From Branchiostoma belcheri (Eukaryota > Chordata > Leptocardii > Amphioxiformes > Branchiostomatidae): 64,000 nucleotides of DNA. Location: positions 3,158,395 through 3,222,394 of the forward strand of contig NW_017803268.1 of the NCBI RefSeq assembly GCF_001625305.1, in the 5' to 3' direction. A program made the position numbers and the translations under genes. The notes beneath the pieces were generated by a model, which saw only the letters and a list, made by a program, of their open reading frames with translations, searched no databases and was not told the origin of the DNA. Position 1 is the first letter of the stretch. Every line of letters starts with the position of its first letter. Below, one piece after another: positions 1 through 10,820 of the stretch.

Positions 1-1640
1 TAAGATCTGCTTGGAGATTCAAAAAGTTTTAGGCGTAACACACTTATGTACTAGTATAAGAGTATGGGAGGCCTCAGGTGGATAAAAACGTGATCAAGCA
101 AAGGCATATTGCAATTACCAAATGAACTAGCTACTTGAAACCAACCATACTTATTTCAAATCAGTGCTGCAGTAGATGAATGCTTTGACTTTTCACAAAG
201 AAACAGAAATAGTTGCACAATGTTGCTTGATGTGTGATGTCGGCATGTGTCTCATTTAAAGGTCCTGGAGCTTTGAAAGTTTGAGAGCAAAAAGATATGA
301 CTGTACTAAGTCTTGTACTTAAAGCCATCTAGTGACAACCTCCTGAAATTAAATGGTTAGTCCTGTCACAAAAGACAAACAAGTTTCCAAAAGTCAGCGA
401 GGGTAACAGTCTTTGCAAAAGTTTAGGAAGAGGTTATTTTTCCGCACATCAGATTTAAAAGCATGTTGACAGGAAAGGCCTATGGATACTGCCTTGCTAC
501 CTACCATAAGATCTGCTTGGAGATTAGTTTTAGGCGCAACACACTTACAGTGTATGTGTAAGAGTACGGGAGGCCTCAGGTGGTTAAAAACGTGAAAAAA
601 AGGCATATTGCACTTACCAGATGAACTAGCTTACTTGAAACCAACCGTACTTCCTTCAAATCAGTGCTGCAGTAAATGAATGCTTTGACTTTTCACATAG
701 AAACAGAAATAGATGCAGAATGTTTCTCATGTGATGTTGGCATGCATTTGTCTCATTTAAAGGTCCACTTAGCTTTGAAAGTTTGAGAGCAAAAAGACGT
801 GGTTGTACATGTACTTCTACTAAGCCATCGTGACAGCCTCCTGAATGTACAATGGTTATTCCTGTCACAAAAGACAAACAAGTTTCCAGTCAGAAGTCAG
901 CGAGGGTGTCTTTGGAAAAGTTTAGGAAGAGGTTATTTTTCCGCACATCACATTTGAAAGCATGTTGACAGGAAAGGCCTATGGATACTGCCTTGCTACC
1001 TACCATAAGATCTGCTTGGAGATTCAAAAAGCTTCTAAGGCATAACACACTTATGTGTAAGAGTATGGGAGACCTCAGGTGGTTAAAAACGTGATCAAGC
1101 AAAGGCATATTGCACTTACCAGATGAACTAGCTACTTGAAACCAACCGTACTTCCTTCAAATCAGTGCTGCAGTAAATGAATGCTTTGACTTTTCACGGA
1201 GAAACGGAAATAGATGCAGAATGTTGCTCATATGATGTCAGCATGTTTCTCATTAAAGGTCCAAGCTTTGAAAGTTTGAGAGCAAAAAAACATAATTTGT
1301 ACTTGTACTAATTTAGCCATAGTGACAGCCTCCTGAATGTACATGGTTATTCCTGTCACAAAAGATAAACAAGTTTCCAAAAGTCAGCGAGGGTGTCTTT
1401 GGAAAAGTTTAGGAAGAGGTTATTTTTCCGCACATCACATTTGAAACCATGTTGACAGGAAAGGCCTATGGATACTACCTTGCTACCTACCATAAGATCT
1501 GCTTGGAGATTCAAAAAGCTTTAGGCGTAACACACTTATGTACTAGTATAAGAGTATGGGAGGCCTCAGGTGGTTAAAAACGTGATCAAGCAAAGGCATA
1601 TTGCACTTACCAGATGGGCTGAGCTTACTTGAAACCAACC
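1..1640. repeat. Tandem array of a ~490-500 bp unit (3.3 copies)
   Basis: Units start with TAAGATCTGCTTGGAGATT at 1, 507, 1006 and 1493 (lengths 506, 499, 487, then partial). Each contains the blocks GCTGCAGTA(G/A)ATGAATGC, AGTCAGCGAGGG and CCGCACATCA. Differences are mostly small indels and substitutions. Small ORFs inside it are repeat-derived. Confidence 0.9.
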
Positions 1641-1924
1641 ACACGGCGCGGCGGCAGCTAGCTATGTCACACCGAACAACTTGTTACACTCAATCTTTGC
1701 ACATTTAATTGCAGGAGTTGTTTAAAGCTTTCTAGTGATGATGCCCCTACTGTGCTTGGTGGCAACAAGTTCCAGTCTACGATAGTTCTGGGGAAATACG
1801 AGTTTTTGAATACCTCAATTCTTGGTTAATAACTCTGATATTTGAAGGCATGACTGTTTCTTGTTCTTTTCTGTGCTGGTATCAGATACTTAGTGGTTGG
1901 TACGTCCACCAGAACTAATGAACT

Positions 1925-2205
1925 ATATTGAGCTACTTGAAACCAACCATACTTCCTTCAAATCAGTGCTGCAGTAGATGAATGCTCAATTGACTTTTCA
2001 CGAAGAAACAGAAAATAGATATTTGCAGGATGTTGCTTGAGGTTTGATGTCGGCATGTGTCTCATTTAAAGGTCCTGGAGCTTTATTTTGCTGAGAGCAA
2101 AAAGACATTGTACTAAGCCACAGCGAAAGCCTCCTGAATGTACATTGGCTATTTCTGTCACAAAAGATAAACAAGCTTCCAAAAATGCGAATCATTTCAA
2201 AGTCT
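1925..2205. repeat. Degenerate outlying copy of the ~490 bp repeat
   Basis: Repeats the segment from AACCAACCATACTTCC through AAACAAGCTTCC of the array unit with more divergence. A further scrap (GTTTAGGAAG to GACAGGAAAG) lies at 2609-2670. Confidence 0.75.
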
Positions 2206-2570
2206 TAAAGGCATCTAGTGCATTTTCTAGGGCTTGAGAACCTGATTTTTCACAGCCAATATTCTAGTCATTTATAGTACATATGTGAGTTGAACCTTTC
2301 CCTATGTATATGGACTCTCATGGAGCAAAAATTCCCCAAATTCTGACGGAAAATGGTTACTCGAAGGGCCAGAGGTTGAGTCTTATAGTGTACCACCCAG
2401 AAAATAAATGACTCATATTGGGGCTTGTTCAGAGCAGTTTTAAATACCCAGACTTGAAAAGCTGACTCAAATGTTCCAATGTGAAGCAGTATGTGTCAAT
2501 ATCACAAAGATTGCCTTATTCAGAATATTTCCAGTTTTGCTGCCCTGAAATCGCATTGGATACCAGTGTA
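2205..2570. repeat. Dispersed repeat family D, copy 1
   Basis: About 360 bp from AAAGGCATCTAGTGCA to GCCCTGAAATCGCATTGGAT, containing TTCTGACGGAAAATGG and GCAGTATGTGTCAATATC. It aligns along its length with 37512-37879 and, more loosely, 8190-8620. Ends are related to the widely scattered GAAATTGCATTGGATGCC motif. Confidence 0.8.
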
Positions 2571-2884
2571 CAAGTACACTTCTCAGGATCATCAAGGGTG
2601 TCTCTGGAGAAGTTTAGGAAGTATTGTTTTTTTCCGCACATCACATTAGAAAGCATGTTGACAGGAAAGGAAGGACACCTCGGGGTCACCATTAGGCGTT
2701 ATTGGGCAGCTGAGAATATCAACGTTGACAGAAAGGTTTTTACTAAGTGCCTGTCTTCTTGACATCTCGAGGTTAGGTTGCAGAAGGAATCCATCTAGGC
2801 TCCAACTCCTCTGACAAGTGTTGACATCAAGTCATCAAAAAATTAATGCTTTGTCAGTTTCACTTAATATGATCAGAGGGAATT

Positions 2885-2960
2885 CTGTCTGTATCTGTAT
2901 AGCAGGTATAACCGCCTTTCGGCGTAACACACCAGCACCAGAATTGAAAGGGAAGTGCCT
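2885..2960. repeat. GTAACACACCAG-type short repeat
   Basis: The segment around CGGCGTAACACACCAG recurs at 22150-22210, 25436-25460, 38098-38125, 45480-45600 and, inverted, near 47880-47930. It is probably a terminal part of a dispersed element. Confidence 0.5.
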
Positions 2961-3007
2961 CAATTTTAGTGTAAGTCTTCAGTGTATGTTACTGCACTGT
3001 TTAAAAG

Positions 3008-3600
3008 TTGCTTGCTCAAATACATAAGGGCTATGGACTTATTGATTTGATGCAGATTAAAGGCATCCAACTGGGCAAATTCTGGGCAGCAATTAAAAAA
3101 AAATTATGTTTATATTGTGAAAGTGAAGATGAGACTAAGATGCATCTCTTTGGACATTGTTCTGAATCAGCAAAATTTTGGAAAGATGTTGAACAGTGGA
3201 TTAATCAACAAATTAACTTCCCGGTTAGGCTGAGCCTTCACAACGTTATATTTGGTCTCCTAGAAAATTGTCCATCTATTGTTAATACAGTTATTCTACT
3301 AGCAAAAATGTATATTCCGAAATAGAGACTCCAAAGTAGTTACCTTAAAAGGTTTTGTTAAATTCGTTAGTACTTATTGTCAGATTGAGTTTATTATTGC
3401 ACAGAATTGTTTAAAAGTAAAGAAACATGGGAAAATGGGGAACACTACACAATTATCTTGTTAATTAGGAAACCGTTTGTAAACTGTTTTGGATTACTAC
3501 ATGTATTTAGCTTTTTGTCTTGTACACCATGTATACTTTATTTGTTTTCCTACAACTGTAATATTTTCTTGAAAATGCAATAAAAAGAATTCTGGATCAG
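3008..3600 (+). pseudogene. 3' remnant of a LINE reverse transcriptase ORF
   Basis: The 105-codon ORF 3008-3325 contains LCLYCESEDETKMHLFGHC followed by SAKFWKDVEQWI, the zf-RVT zinc-binding module found at the C-terminus of L1/Tx1-like elements (C-x2-C, H-x4-C). An A-rich 3' region with AATAAAA near 3581 follows. The catalytic RT domain is absent. Confidence 0.7.
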
Positions 3601-3976
3601 GACATCGATCTGATATTGACATTTACTATCATTTCTTAACACAATTTTGTCTTCATTTCAAACTTGAAGCTTTTGAAATAGCCACCTGAGGAGTCACTTT
3701 ATTTTTTGGTACCATCAATAAATAGATAAATAGCCAGAACCAGCCTATGATACGAAAAAGGCAACTGTTGCTGTTTTCCATTAGTGACATTGCGTTTTTG
3801 CCTCACATACAGATATCAGTATGATATGGGATAGGCTTGCATCAACTTACTTACTTTATTAAAAGAATGACCAGAAAACTGACTTTCAAAATCCAGTTTT
3901 GCTGCGCTGAAATTACATTGGATGTCTTTTATGTTTGAATGGACGAAACTCTCTAAGATCTACATGTACATGTATA
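3600..3976. other. No gene seen
   Basis: AT-rich sequence with one scrap of the GAAATTACATTGGATG motif near 3908. I see no coding signature. Confidence 0.6.
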
Positions 3977-4428
3977 AAGCTTCAGTCACAACCCGCCGTA
4001 CGTGCTTCTGCGTGCTGTCTACGTGCAAAAATGTGAGCAAACGCAGGGCATCCGTGCGTGGTGAGTACCGCCTCCGTACGGAATCCTTCGGATTTGGGAG
4101 CACGCAGACACGCCGTAGAACTTTAAGTGCATCGATGTAAAACTTTTTCTGCGTGCGGTCTACGGATTCACCACCTGTGCGTGCGAGTACGGGCGACGCG
4201 CATGCCCCGTACGTACCGTACCACTTACCACTTGCGCAACGTACGATGCACGCAACCGCTCACGGCCAGACGTGGCATGCAGACCACACTCTTACACCTT
4301 GTGAAACCGTGCGAGTGACGTGTGTCGATGCCACTCCTTCCCCACGTTTTTAGAAAAAACGTAGCAGACGTAGCCTCACAAAAAACGTACGGACAAAAAG
4401 CATGTACGGCGGGTTGTGACCAAGGCTT
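3977..4428. mobile_element. Foldback MITE family A, copy 1
   Basis: Inverted ends: left TCACAACCCGCCGTACGTGC, right ending GTACGGCGGGTTGTGACCAA. CpG-rich, full of CGTACG and ACGTGC words, unlike its AT-rich surroundings. Short ORFs on both strands are artefacts of the composition. Other copies: 13004-13305 and 49617-50152. Confidence 0.85.
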
Positions 4429-4650
4429 AAGTGAGTGAGTCTGCACGGGTATGTCCATGTGGCCTGCAAAGTAGTTATCTTAACATGCAGAAGTACCAAC
4501 GTGAAATACGTTAGCAGTAATGGTGATGACTTTAAGTGTCCATCAACTGGTGATGAAACACTTTCATGGAACGGCTTAAAGTTTGCGCTCTTCTCCATAC
4601 CGATGGCTGAATCAACATGTTAAGAGGGCGTAATGGACTTTCTCTTAATG

Positions 4651-5014
4651 CAGGGCTCGAAATACTGGGTGCATGTGCACCTTAGTGCACCCAAAATTGG
4701 AGATATGCACCCAATTCTTTTCTGTGGGTACCACTGGTGCACCTAAATATTTTTGTAGGAATTTTTAACAATTAGAAAATTTAATGTATTACCGGACATT
4801 CTTGGTCTCTAAGTATCAGAAAATAAAATCTTTCCTGTAGTACTTGTTTAAGATTTTGAAGTTCTCATTTTAGATTCAAGCTCAGAAGAGGAGCAGTAAG
4901 ACCTGCAATTAGGTTTTGTTTCATGTGATGCACCCAAAAAATTTTTTGTGCACCTAATTTTTTAGGTTGGTTGCACCAGTGTACCTATTCCCTAAAATGA
5001 ATTTCGAGCCCTGC
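4651..5014. mobile_element. MITE family B, copy 1
   Basis: Inverted ends CAGGGCTCGAAAT and ATTTCGAGCCCTG, with sub-terminal GGTGCACC-type palindromic words. The second copy is 6422-6790. It abuts a family C element directly. Confidence 0.8.
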
Positions 5015-5016
5015 TT

Positions 5017-5399
5017 AGGCCACACCAATTTAATTTGTTGGTTCTCGGATTCGCCTCTTCGTTTTTTTCTGATTTGCAAAAAAAAGAAAAATTTGATTCT
5101 GGTCCTGAATCAACTGAAAAATGCTCATGTTTTGCCCCCAACAGTTGAGGAAAGTCCTTTTCTTCCTAGTTGTTACAGGTTTCCCATCTATCATTGCAGT
5201 GGTTTGATTAAAAGTTCAAAATTTATACTTTAAATTTTAATTAACCCAGCCTTTTTTGTTGACTTCATGGCTCATATTGTAGCATTTGGGGCTATAATAG
5301 GATGCCTAGACCTGTTTTTATTTTTATTTTTTTTCGCCCTGTCGCTTCATATTTTTTCTGAAAAAATCCGAGAACCAACAAATTAAATTGGTGTGGCCT
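5017..5399. mobile_element. MITE family C, copy 1
   Basis: Near-perfect inverted ends: AGGCCACACCAATTTAATTT on the left and its complement on the right, extending about 30 bp, flanked by TA. Internal sequence includes GATTTGCAAA and ACAGTTGAGG. Other copies at 10448, 24659 and 51592. Confidence 0.9.
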
Positions 5400-5464
5400 A
5401 AGTACACATTAAAATAATATTGCAGTAAATGTCAATATATCAGACAGATTTTCTCTTCAGAATA

Positions 5465-5760
5465 TTTATCGTTTTGCCACCCTGAAATTGCATTGGAATT
5501 TGCCTTTAAATATTGTCAGTTGAGTGGTAATATACGATCTTGATAGAATATCTATAATAAGTTCTAAAATTATTTCACATGCAGAAGCTTTGCACAATTA
5601 TTTGCTATTGCTATTAGTTGCTAATGCCACCCTGAAATAGCATTGGATGCCTTTAAAAGTTGACAGTTGAGTGGTAATTTACGATCTTCATAGAATATCT
5701 ATATTTTCTAAAATTATTTCACTTGTTGAAGCTTCACGCAATTATTTGCTTTTGACGTAT
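5465..5760. repeat. Direct tandem duplication, ~155 bp unit
   Basis: Two copies from GCCACCCTGAAAT to CAATTATTTGCT, beginning near 5475 and 5627, about 85-90% alike. No coding sequence. Confidence 0.75.
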
Positions 5761-5879
5761 GCAGCCCTCATGTTGGATAACCCAAACCGTTATCTGAGGT
5801 CCTCAATTCCGTATCGGTCGGCTCAAATTCCTGAGGTCGACAGTTTTCCATAACCTCTCAACCTGCCAGTAATAAACTA

Positions 5880-6420
5880 TATGTAAGGAATTGCCCAACG
5901 GACCTGCGATTGTTTCCCTACGGATGCAAGCTTTATAAGGTCGGTCAGAACACGGAGAGGTTATTCCTTTGATGTGTCAGCCCGCATTCTTTTCTTAAAG
6001 GTGCATCATGTAACATTTTTTGCATCAAAACTTGAAACATTCTTTCAAATCTTAAAATCTGAAATCATTAGAAATTCTAAAATTCAAAAAAATCTTTGAG
6101 TTGAAAAAAATTGAAAAAAGTTATACATATATGTCACATTTCTTACATTCATGGTTGGCGCCACGAGTTGCACTCAGTATGATACATTATTTGTACCACC
6201 ACAAACTACCAGTAAGAGAATATAGTGTAAACAAACATGGCTGACAACAGTGTTTCAAGACCACACCAACCAAGGTTAGCTGAAGTTTGGGAGCACTCTG
6301 ACCAGATTTAAACCACTTTTTCCAGACGGATATTCAGTGTGACTGGGGTTTTGAGTAAGTTCACGTTTTAGCAGTCAGGTAGCTGAGTGTCCCATGGCTG
6401 TTACAAGGAAGAAAACCAAA
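5880..6420. other. No gene seen
   Basis: AT-rich sequence without a long ORF or clear repeat. A run of AAAATTGAAAAAA-like tracts lies at 6070-6130. Confidence 0.5.
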
Positions 6421-6421
6421 T

Positions 6422-6790
6422 AGGGCTCGAAATTCATATATGAGAATAGGTGCACTGGTGCAGCCAACCCCCAAAAATGGGGTGCACAAAAAATTTTTTG
6501 GGTGCACCATATATCAAGATAAAACAAGTAAAATATCAGCAAAAACTAATTTTGTTTCACTTCAAAGAAAAGTACTATAACAATGATTTTATGATATTAG
6601 TCTGACAATCAGATGTTGAGAATATGTTGTATACTACTATACATTTGACATCTTTACATACATACATAAACCTATGAAAATACTTGGGTGTACATGCAGG
6701 TGCACCCACAGAAAAAAATTAGGTGCACAGCTGCACATGCACATGCACATGCAGCTGCACATGCACATACACGCACCATGTCGAGCCCTG
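6422..6790. mobile_element. MITE family B, copy 2
   Basis: Starts AGGGCTCGAAATTCATA and ends TCGAGCCCTG. Inner GCAC(C)-rich words and an ACATGCACATGC tract near the right end. Diverged from copy 1 internally but with the same ends. Confidence 0.8.
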
Positions 6791-7377
6791 CCAAATGAGG
6801 GTAATTAATTGGCCTGTACAACATCTCATCTACTCCCCTAGCCCTGGCAGCTGCCCGGAACAACATGAAAGCTAATGAAGTCCAATGGGGGACGCCCGTA
6901 CTGTACCACAATAGCCTGTCACAACCGTTTGAAGCTTGATGTTGTTTGCAATCCAATCTGGTATTTGATTGTAGACATCAGTGTTGCTATGGGATGCTAT
7001 TAAAAGAATGACCTAAGAATTGACATTGACAATTGAAATTGCATTGGATGCCTTTAAAGTGCTCATGACACCAAAATATGACCTTATCTGATTGTAGTTG
7101 ACATAACTAGTATTACATGGCTAACAGACACATTTACAATAAATATGCACGGTTCTCCTGTTACATTGAATTTTGAAATTTTAATGCCCTGTCTCCGAAA
7201 AGCCAGTCCTGGCAGACGAGTTGCATGTCTATGTTTTATTTTTGCATTTCTGTATTTTTTCCTGAGCTGACATCACAGGGTGACGTCATCTCAGGAGGCA
7301 GGCGATTGCGGAGCTTGCCAGAGCTTTTCCAAAAATGCATTTTTGGGTGCCCGTACACACGCAATTTCTCAGTCAAC

Positions 7378-7668
7378 ATCATAATTAATACAAACTTCAA
7401 GTGACTATATTGTATGATACCTTTGTACATAGTATGTACATGTATTTTACAGACTTTTTTTGGTGTCATTTGCTCTTTATTAAAAGCCTGTAGCATCTGT
7501 TTGAAGCCGTACAATGCAGCTCATAATCATAATTGAAACGAACTTCAAGTGACTATATTGTATGATACTTTTGTACGTAGTATATATTTTTCAGACTTTT
7601 TTTGGTGTCATTTGCTCTTTATTAAAAGCCTGTAGCATCTGTTTGAAGCCGTACGATGCAGCTCATTT
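7378..7668. repeat. Direct tandem duplication, ~145 bp unit
   Basis: Two copies containing AACTTCAAGTGACTATATTG and GTAGCATCTGTTTGAAGCC, ending GCAGCTCAT near 7520 and 7665. Nearly identical apart from a short deletion in the second. Confidence 0.8.
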
Positions 7669-7669
7669 G

Positions 7670-8190
7670 TATATATAGGATATAGAGACAAAGGCCAAAA
7701 CTTCTCCCCAACTAATCAGGCGCGTAAGCCTCTAACGTACAGTTCATCAGGCTAAACCACGTCGCAATACACGACCCCAAATCCATCATTACAACCACTC
7801 CTACCCCTGTCTGACATATGAATTATCGCTCGTGATATTTTAGAGTTCGATCTGCCCATCCATTTACTCAGAACACCTACGGCGGCGGGATATAGATCCT
7901 CTGAGGCTCCCGCGGTCGAACGAAAGCCGTTAAGAAGCCTGAAAATTGTTCGGGTCGATTATTCCGCGCGATTAAAAGAGAGAGCCCTCTGGGTCAAAGA
8001 GCTTAAGAGCCCTCATAGCGGTTTTACCGAAGTGAGTCCTTTTTGGCTGCAACATTCGTGGTGGAGATTATCTTTCCAGGGATGTCTCAATTATGTTCTT
8101 CCTAAACTGTATTTCGAATTGTGTCTTATCTTAGCAACAAGATAGCAAGGCTAGTCCGGGCATATTGCTGACATTGGCGTAAGATGATTT
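7670..8190. other. No gene seen; GC-richer unique stretch
   Basis: Moderate GC with CpGs (for example GGCGGCGGGATATAG near 7880). It has no long ORF and no recognised RNA structure. Confidence 0.4.
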
Positions 8191-8620
8191 AATATCCTAA
8201 GACAATGCAGTTTTTAGGGCTTTTGGATTTAAAAGTATGTGTAAGTTGAGACAACACTATCTCAATGTATATATCGGCATTTGTGGAGCAAAAAAGCAGA
8301 AAATTGTGACGGAAAACTGTATCTGGTAGGACCGTGGGATGATGACCCAGGAATTAAAAAGTATGAAATACTGTCAGTGAATAGATTCAGATATGCTAAT
8401 GTGAGGCAGTATGTGTCAATATCATAGAAATATTGCCATATGCCAGAATATTCAGATATTCAGAATTCAGATCTCTCTCTCTGTTCGGTTTATCATCTGT
8501 TGTTCCCTGTCTTCCGAGGGTTAGATATTCAGAATATCCCTTTTGCCGCCCTGAAATTGCATTCAATGCATCTTATCAAGACAGTAAGGCCTCAGTGAGT
8601 CCAGGCATATGCATGGATGA
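8190..8620. repeat. Dispersed repeat family D, copy 2 (diverged)
   Basis: Shares TTGTGACGGAAAA, GTATGTGTCAATATCA and the terminal GCCCTGAAATTGCATT with 2205-2570 and 37512-37879, interrupted by a short insertion with CTGTCTTCCGAGGGTTAGA that recurs at 45800-45835. Confidence 0.65.
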
Positions 8621-8817
8621 CATCGGCATAAGACGGTTTTATACCCTCAGATACAATACAATCCGCTAGGCTTGTGTTTGAGGTCGTTGTAGGGCACACA
8701 TGGCAATATATCAACACACCCACGCAGAGGAAAGGTGGGTGGTCTGGTCATACATCGCTTCCTAACAGGTCAAACTCAATAAAACAAGATCTACATCATA
8801 TAACTACTGTAAAAGAA

Positions 8818-9091
8818 AGGACAGTGTTGTTAGTGTGGAAAGTGTTCAGCACCAAGGACAGAGACAGTGTTGTTAGTGTGGAAAGTGTTCAGCACCAAGG
8901 ACAGGCACAGTGTTGTTAGTGTGGAAAGTGTTCAGCACCAGGGACAGTGTTGTTAGAGTGGTAAGTGTTCAGCACCAAGGACAGGGACAGTGTTGTTAGT
9001 GTGGAAAGTGTTCAGCACCAAGGACAGGGACAGTGTTGTTAGTGTGGAAAGTATTCAGCACCAAGGACAGGGACAGTGTTGTTAGTGTGGA
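8818..9091. repeat. 43-bp minisatellite carrying RE1/NRSE-like cores
   Basis: Six units of GTGTTGTTAGTGTGGAAAGT plus a motif starting TTCAGCACC. Motif starts: 8845, 8888, 8931, 8968, 9011, 9054 (steps 43, 43, 37, 43, 43). Every unit matches the REST core TYAGMRCCNNRGMSAG. Whether it binds anything is unknown. Confidence 0.9.
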
Positions 9092-9440
9092 TTCAAGACT
9101 GTTATGTGTTTAATCTTCAACCTTTGTTCAACATTGTTAGTTGAATGAAAAAAAGAGAGAATGAATGAATGAATGATACACAAGAATGCATGAAAAATTA
9201 ACCTTTATTGACATATCTTGAAATCAATAATATGCTTCCAGTTGGTTTGAACTTACTGTAACAGAAAAAAGACTGTCATTTGTTCAATCTTCAAACCTTG
9301 TTCAACCTTGTTAGTTGAATGAAGAAAAAACGAGAGAATGAATGATATACATGAATGAATGAAAAATTTAACTTTACTGACGTGTCTTGACGTGTGCTTA
9401 AAATTTTATGCTTCCAGTTAGTTTGAACTTATGAAAGTAT
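9092..9440. repeat. Direct duplication, ~172 bp unit
   Basis: Two copies from AAGACTGT(T/C)AT through GAATGAATGA to GCTTCCAGTT(G/A)GTTTGAACTTA, about 85% alike. Confidence 0.75.
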
Positions 9441-9870
9441 AAACAAACGAAAAAAGAAATAAAATACTGTAACAGTTCTTCAGTAACTGTTTCAATTGCT
9501 TTATAAATTTATCCTTTACTTTCTACAATATCTTGTTATTCAAAGTTCCTCGGTGGCTTGGCAATCTAATTCATTTTCAAGACGGTTCAATCAAATAAAC
9601 CAGGTTAGTGTATCCATGTTGATTTCAGTCAGATGTATGATGTATCTAGGTGCATCTAAATTGCTTCTAACCTCTTTTGGGTCGTAGAATTACCCACCAA
9701 AGCTATTAGATAGCGATGTCTCTATTAGATTACAAACTCGGAACGTATGTTGTAATTCTTATGACCATAGATTACATTTAGTATGTCATTGTACCAACGC
9801 AAAACAGATAAAGAAAAATTGCTGTCTAATCTGCATAATAATGGATAATAATTATATCTATTACATTATA

Positions 9871-10082
9871 CAAGTTGCGTAACGGTTGTGCAAGCATTAG
9901 AAGTTATACCACGACCAAAGCCAATATGAATCACTGCAAAGTAGTTATATATTTTAGTTACGATAAAGGCTATAACACTAATAAATTCCCGGCATATGAA
10001 TCAATACAAAATTACTTACATTTTAGTTACGATAAAGGCTGTAAGATTCATAAATTCCCGTATAAATCACAGCATAATTAAT
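9871..10082. repeat. Short tandem repeat, ~70-75 bp unit
   Basis: Repeats TTTTAGTTACGATAAAGGCT followed by ATAAATTCCCG twice. The ORF covering it is repetitive and not supported as a gene. Confidence 0.6.
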
Positions 10083-10447
10083 GTAATATTTTAGCTAGAT
10101 TAAAATCTATAAAAACTAATCATTGCCCAAAAGGAAATGTATGATATATGCCTATAACGAGTTATTCTAAATTGGACACGATGTTTCATGGTCTTCAGGC
10201 ACTCATAAATTCTGCGCGCAATAAATTATCGCGGCAATAAAGCGTTACCGTTGGTCGTGATATACAACGAGAGCCGGTAATAACAGTTCATTTCCACCAT
10301 ATGGTGCACACACCATTGTATAAATCATGGGGTACCAACATTTATTACACACACACACACCCACATGTACACTAAGTCTTTCCAGCCTTTCATCTCACAA
10401 ACGCTAACAGGACCATATGGTACAATTTCTCTCTTTAAAAGACCATG

Positions 10448-10820
10448 AGGCCACACCAATTTAATTTCTTGGTTAACGGATTTTTCTAGAAAAATAATGA
10501 AGCGGGCGGGCAAAAAAATAAAAAAATAAAAACAGGCCTAGGCATCCTATTATGGCCCTAAATGGTACGATAGGAGCCATGAAGTCAACACACCAGACTG
10601 GTTCAAAATTTTAACATTGTATTTTGAACTTTTAATGATACCACTGCATTGAAAGATGGAATTATAACTGTAACAACTAGGATGAAAAGGACTGTTTTCA
10701 ACTGTTCAGGGCAAAATATGAGCATTTTGCAGTTGATTCTGATTTTTTATTTTTATTTGCAAATCAGTAAAAAATGAAGCGGGCGAATTCGTTAACCAAG
10801 AAATTAAATTGGTGTGGCCT
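10448..10820. mobile_element. MITE family C, copy 2
   Basis: AGGCCACACCAATTTAATTT on the left and AAATTAAATTGGTGTGGCCT on the right. Body contains GAAGCGGGCG near both ends and matches 24659-25020 closely. Confidence 0.9.

Noticed and set aside
2481-2762. 93-codon plus ORF
   Set aside because: Crosses dispersed repeat D and a fragment of the 490-bp repeat; open by chance.
4127-4458. Overlapping ORFs in the CGTACG-rich block
   Set aside because: They fall inside a foldback MITE and differ among its copies.
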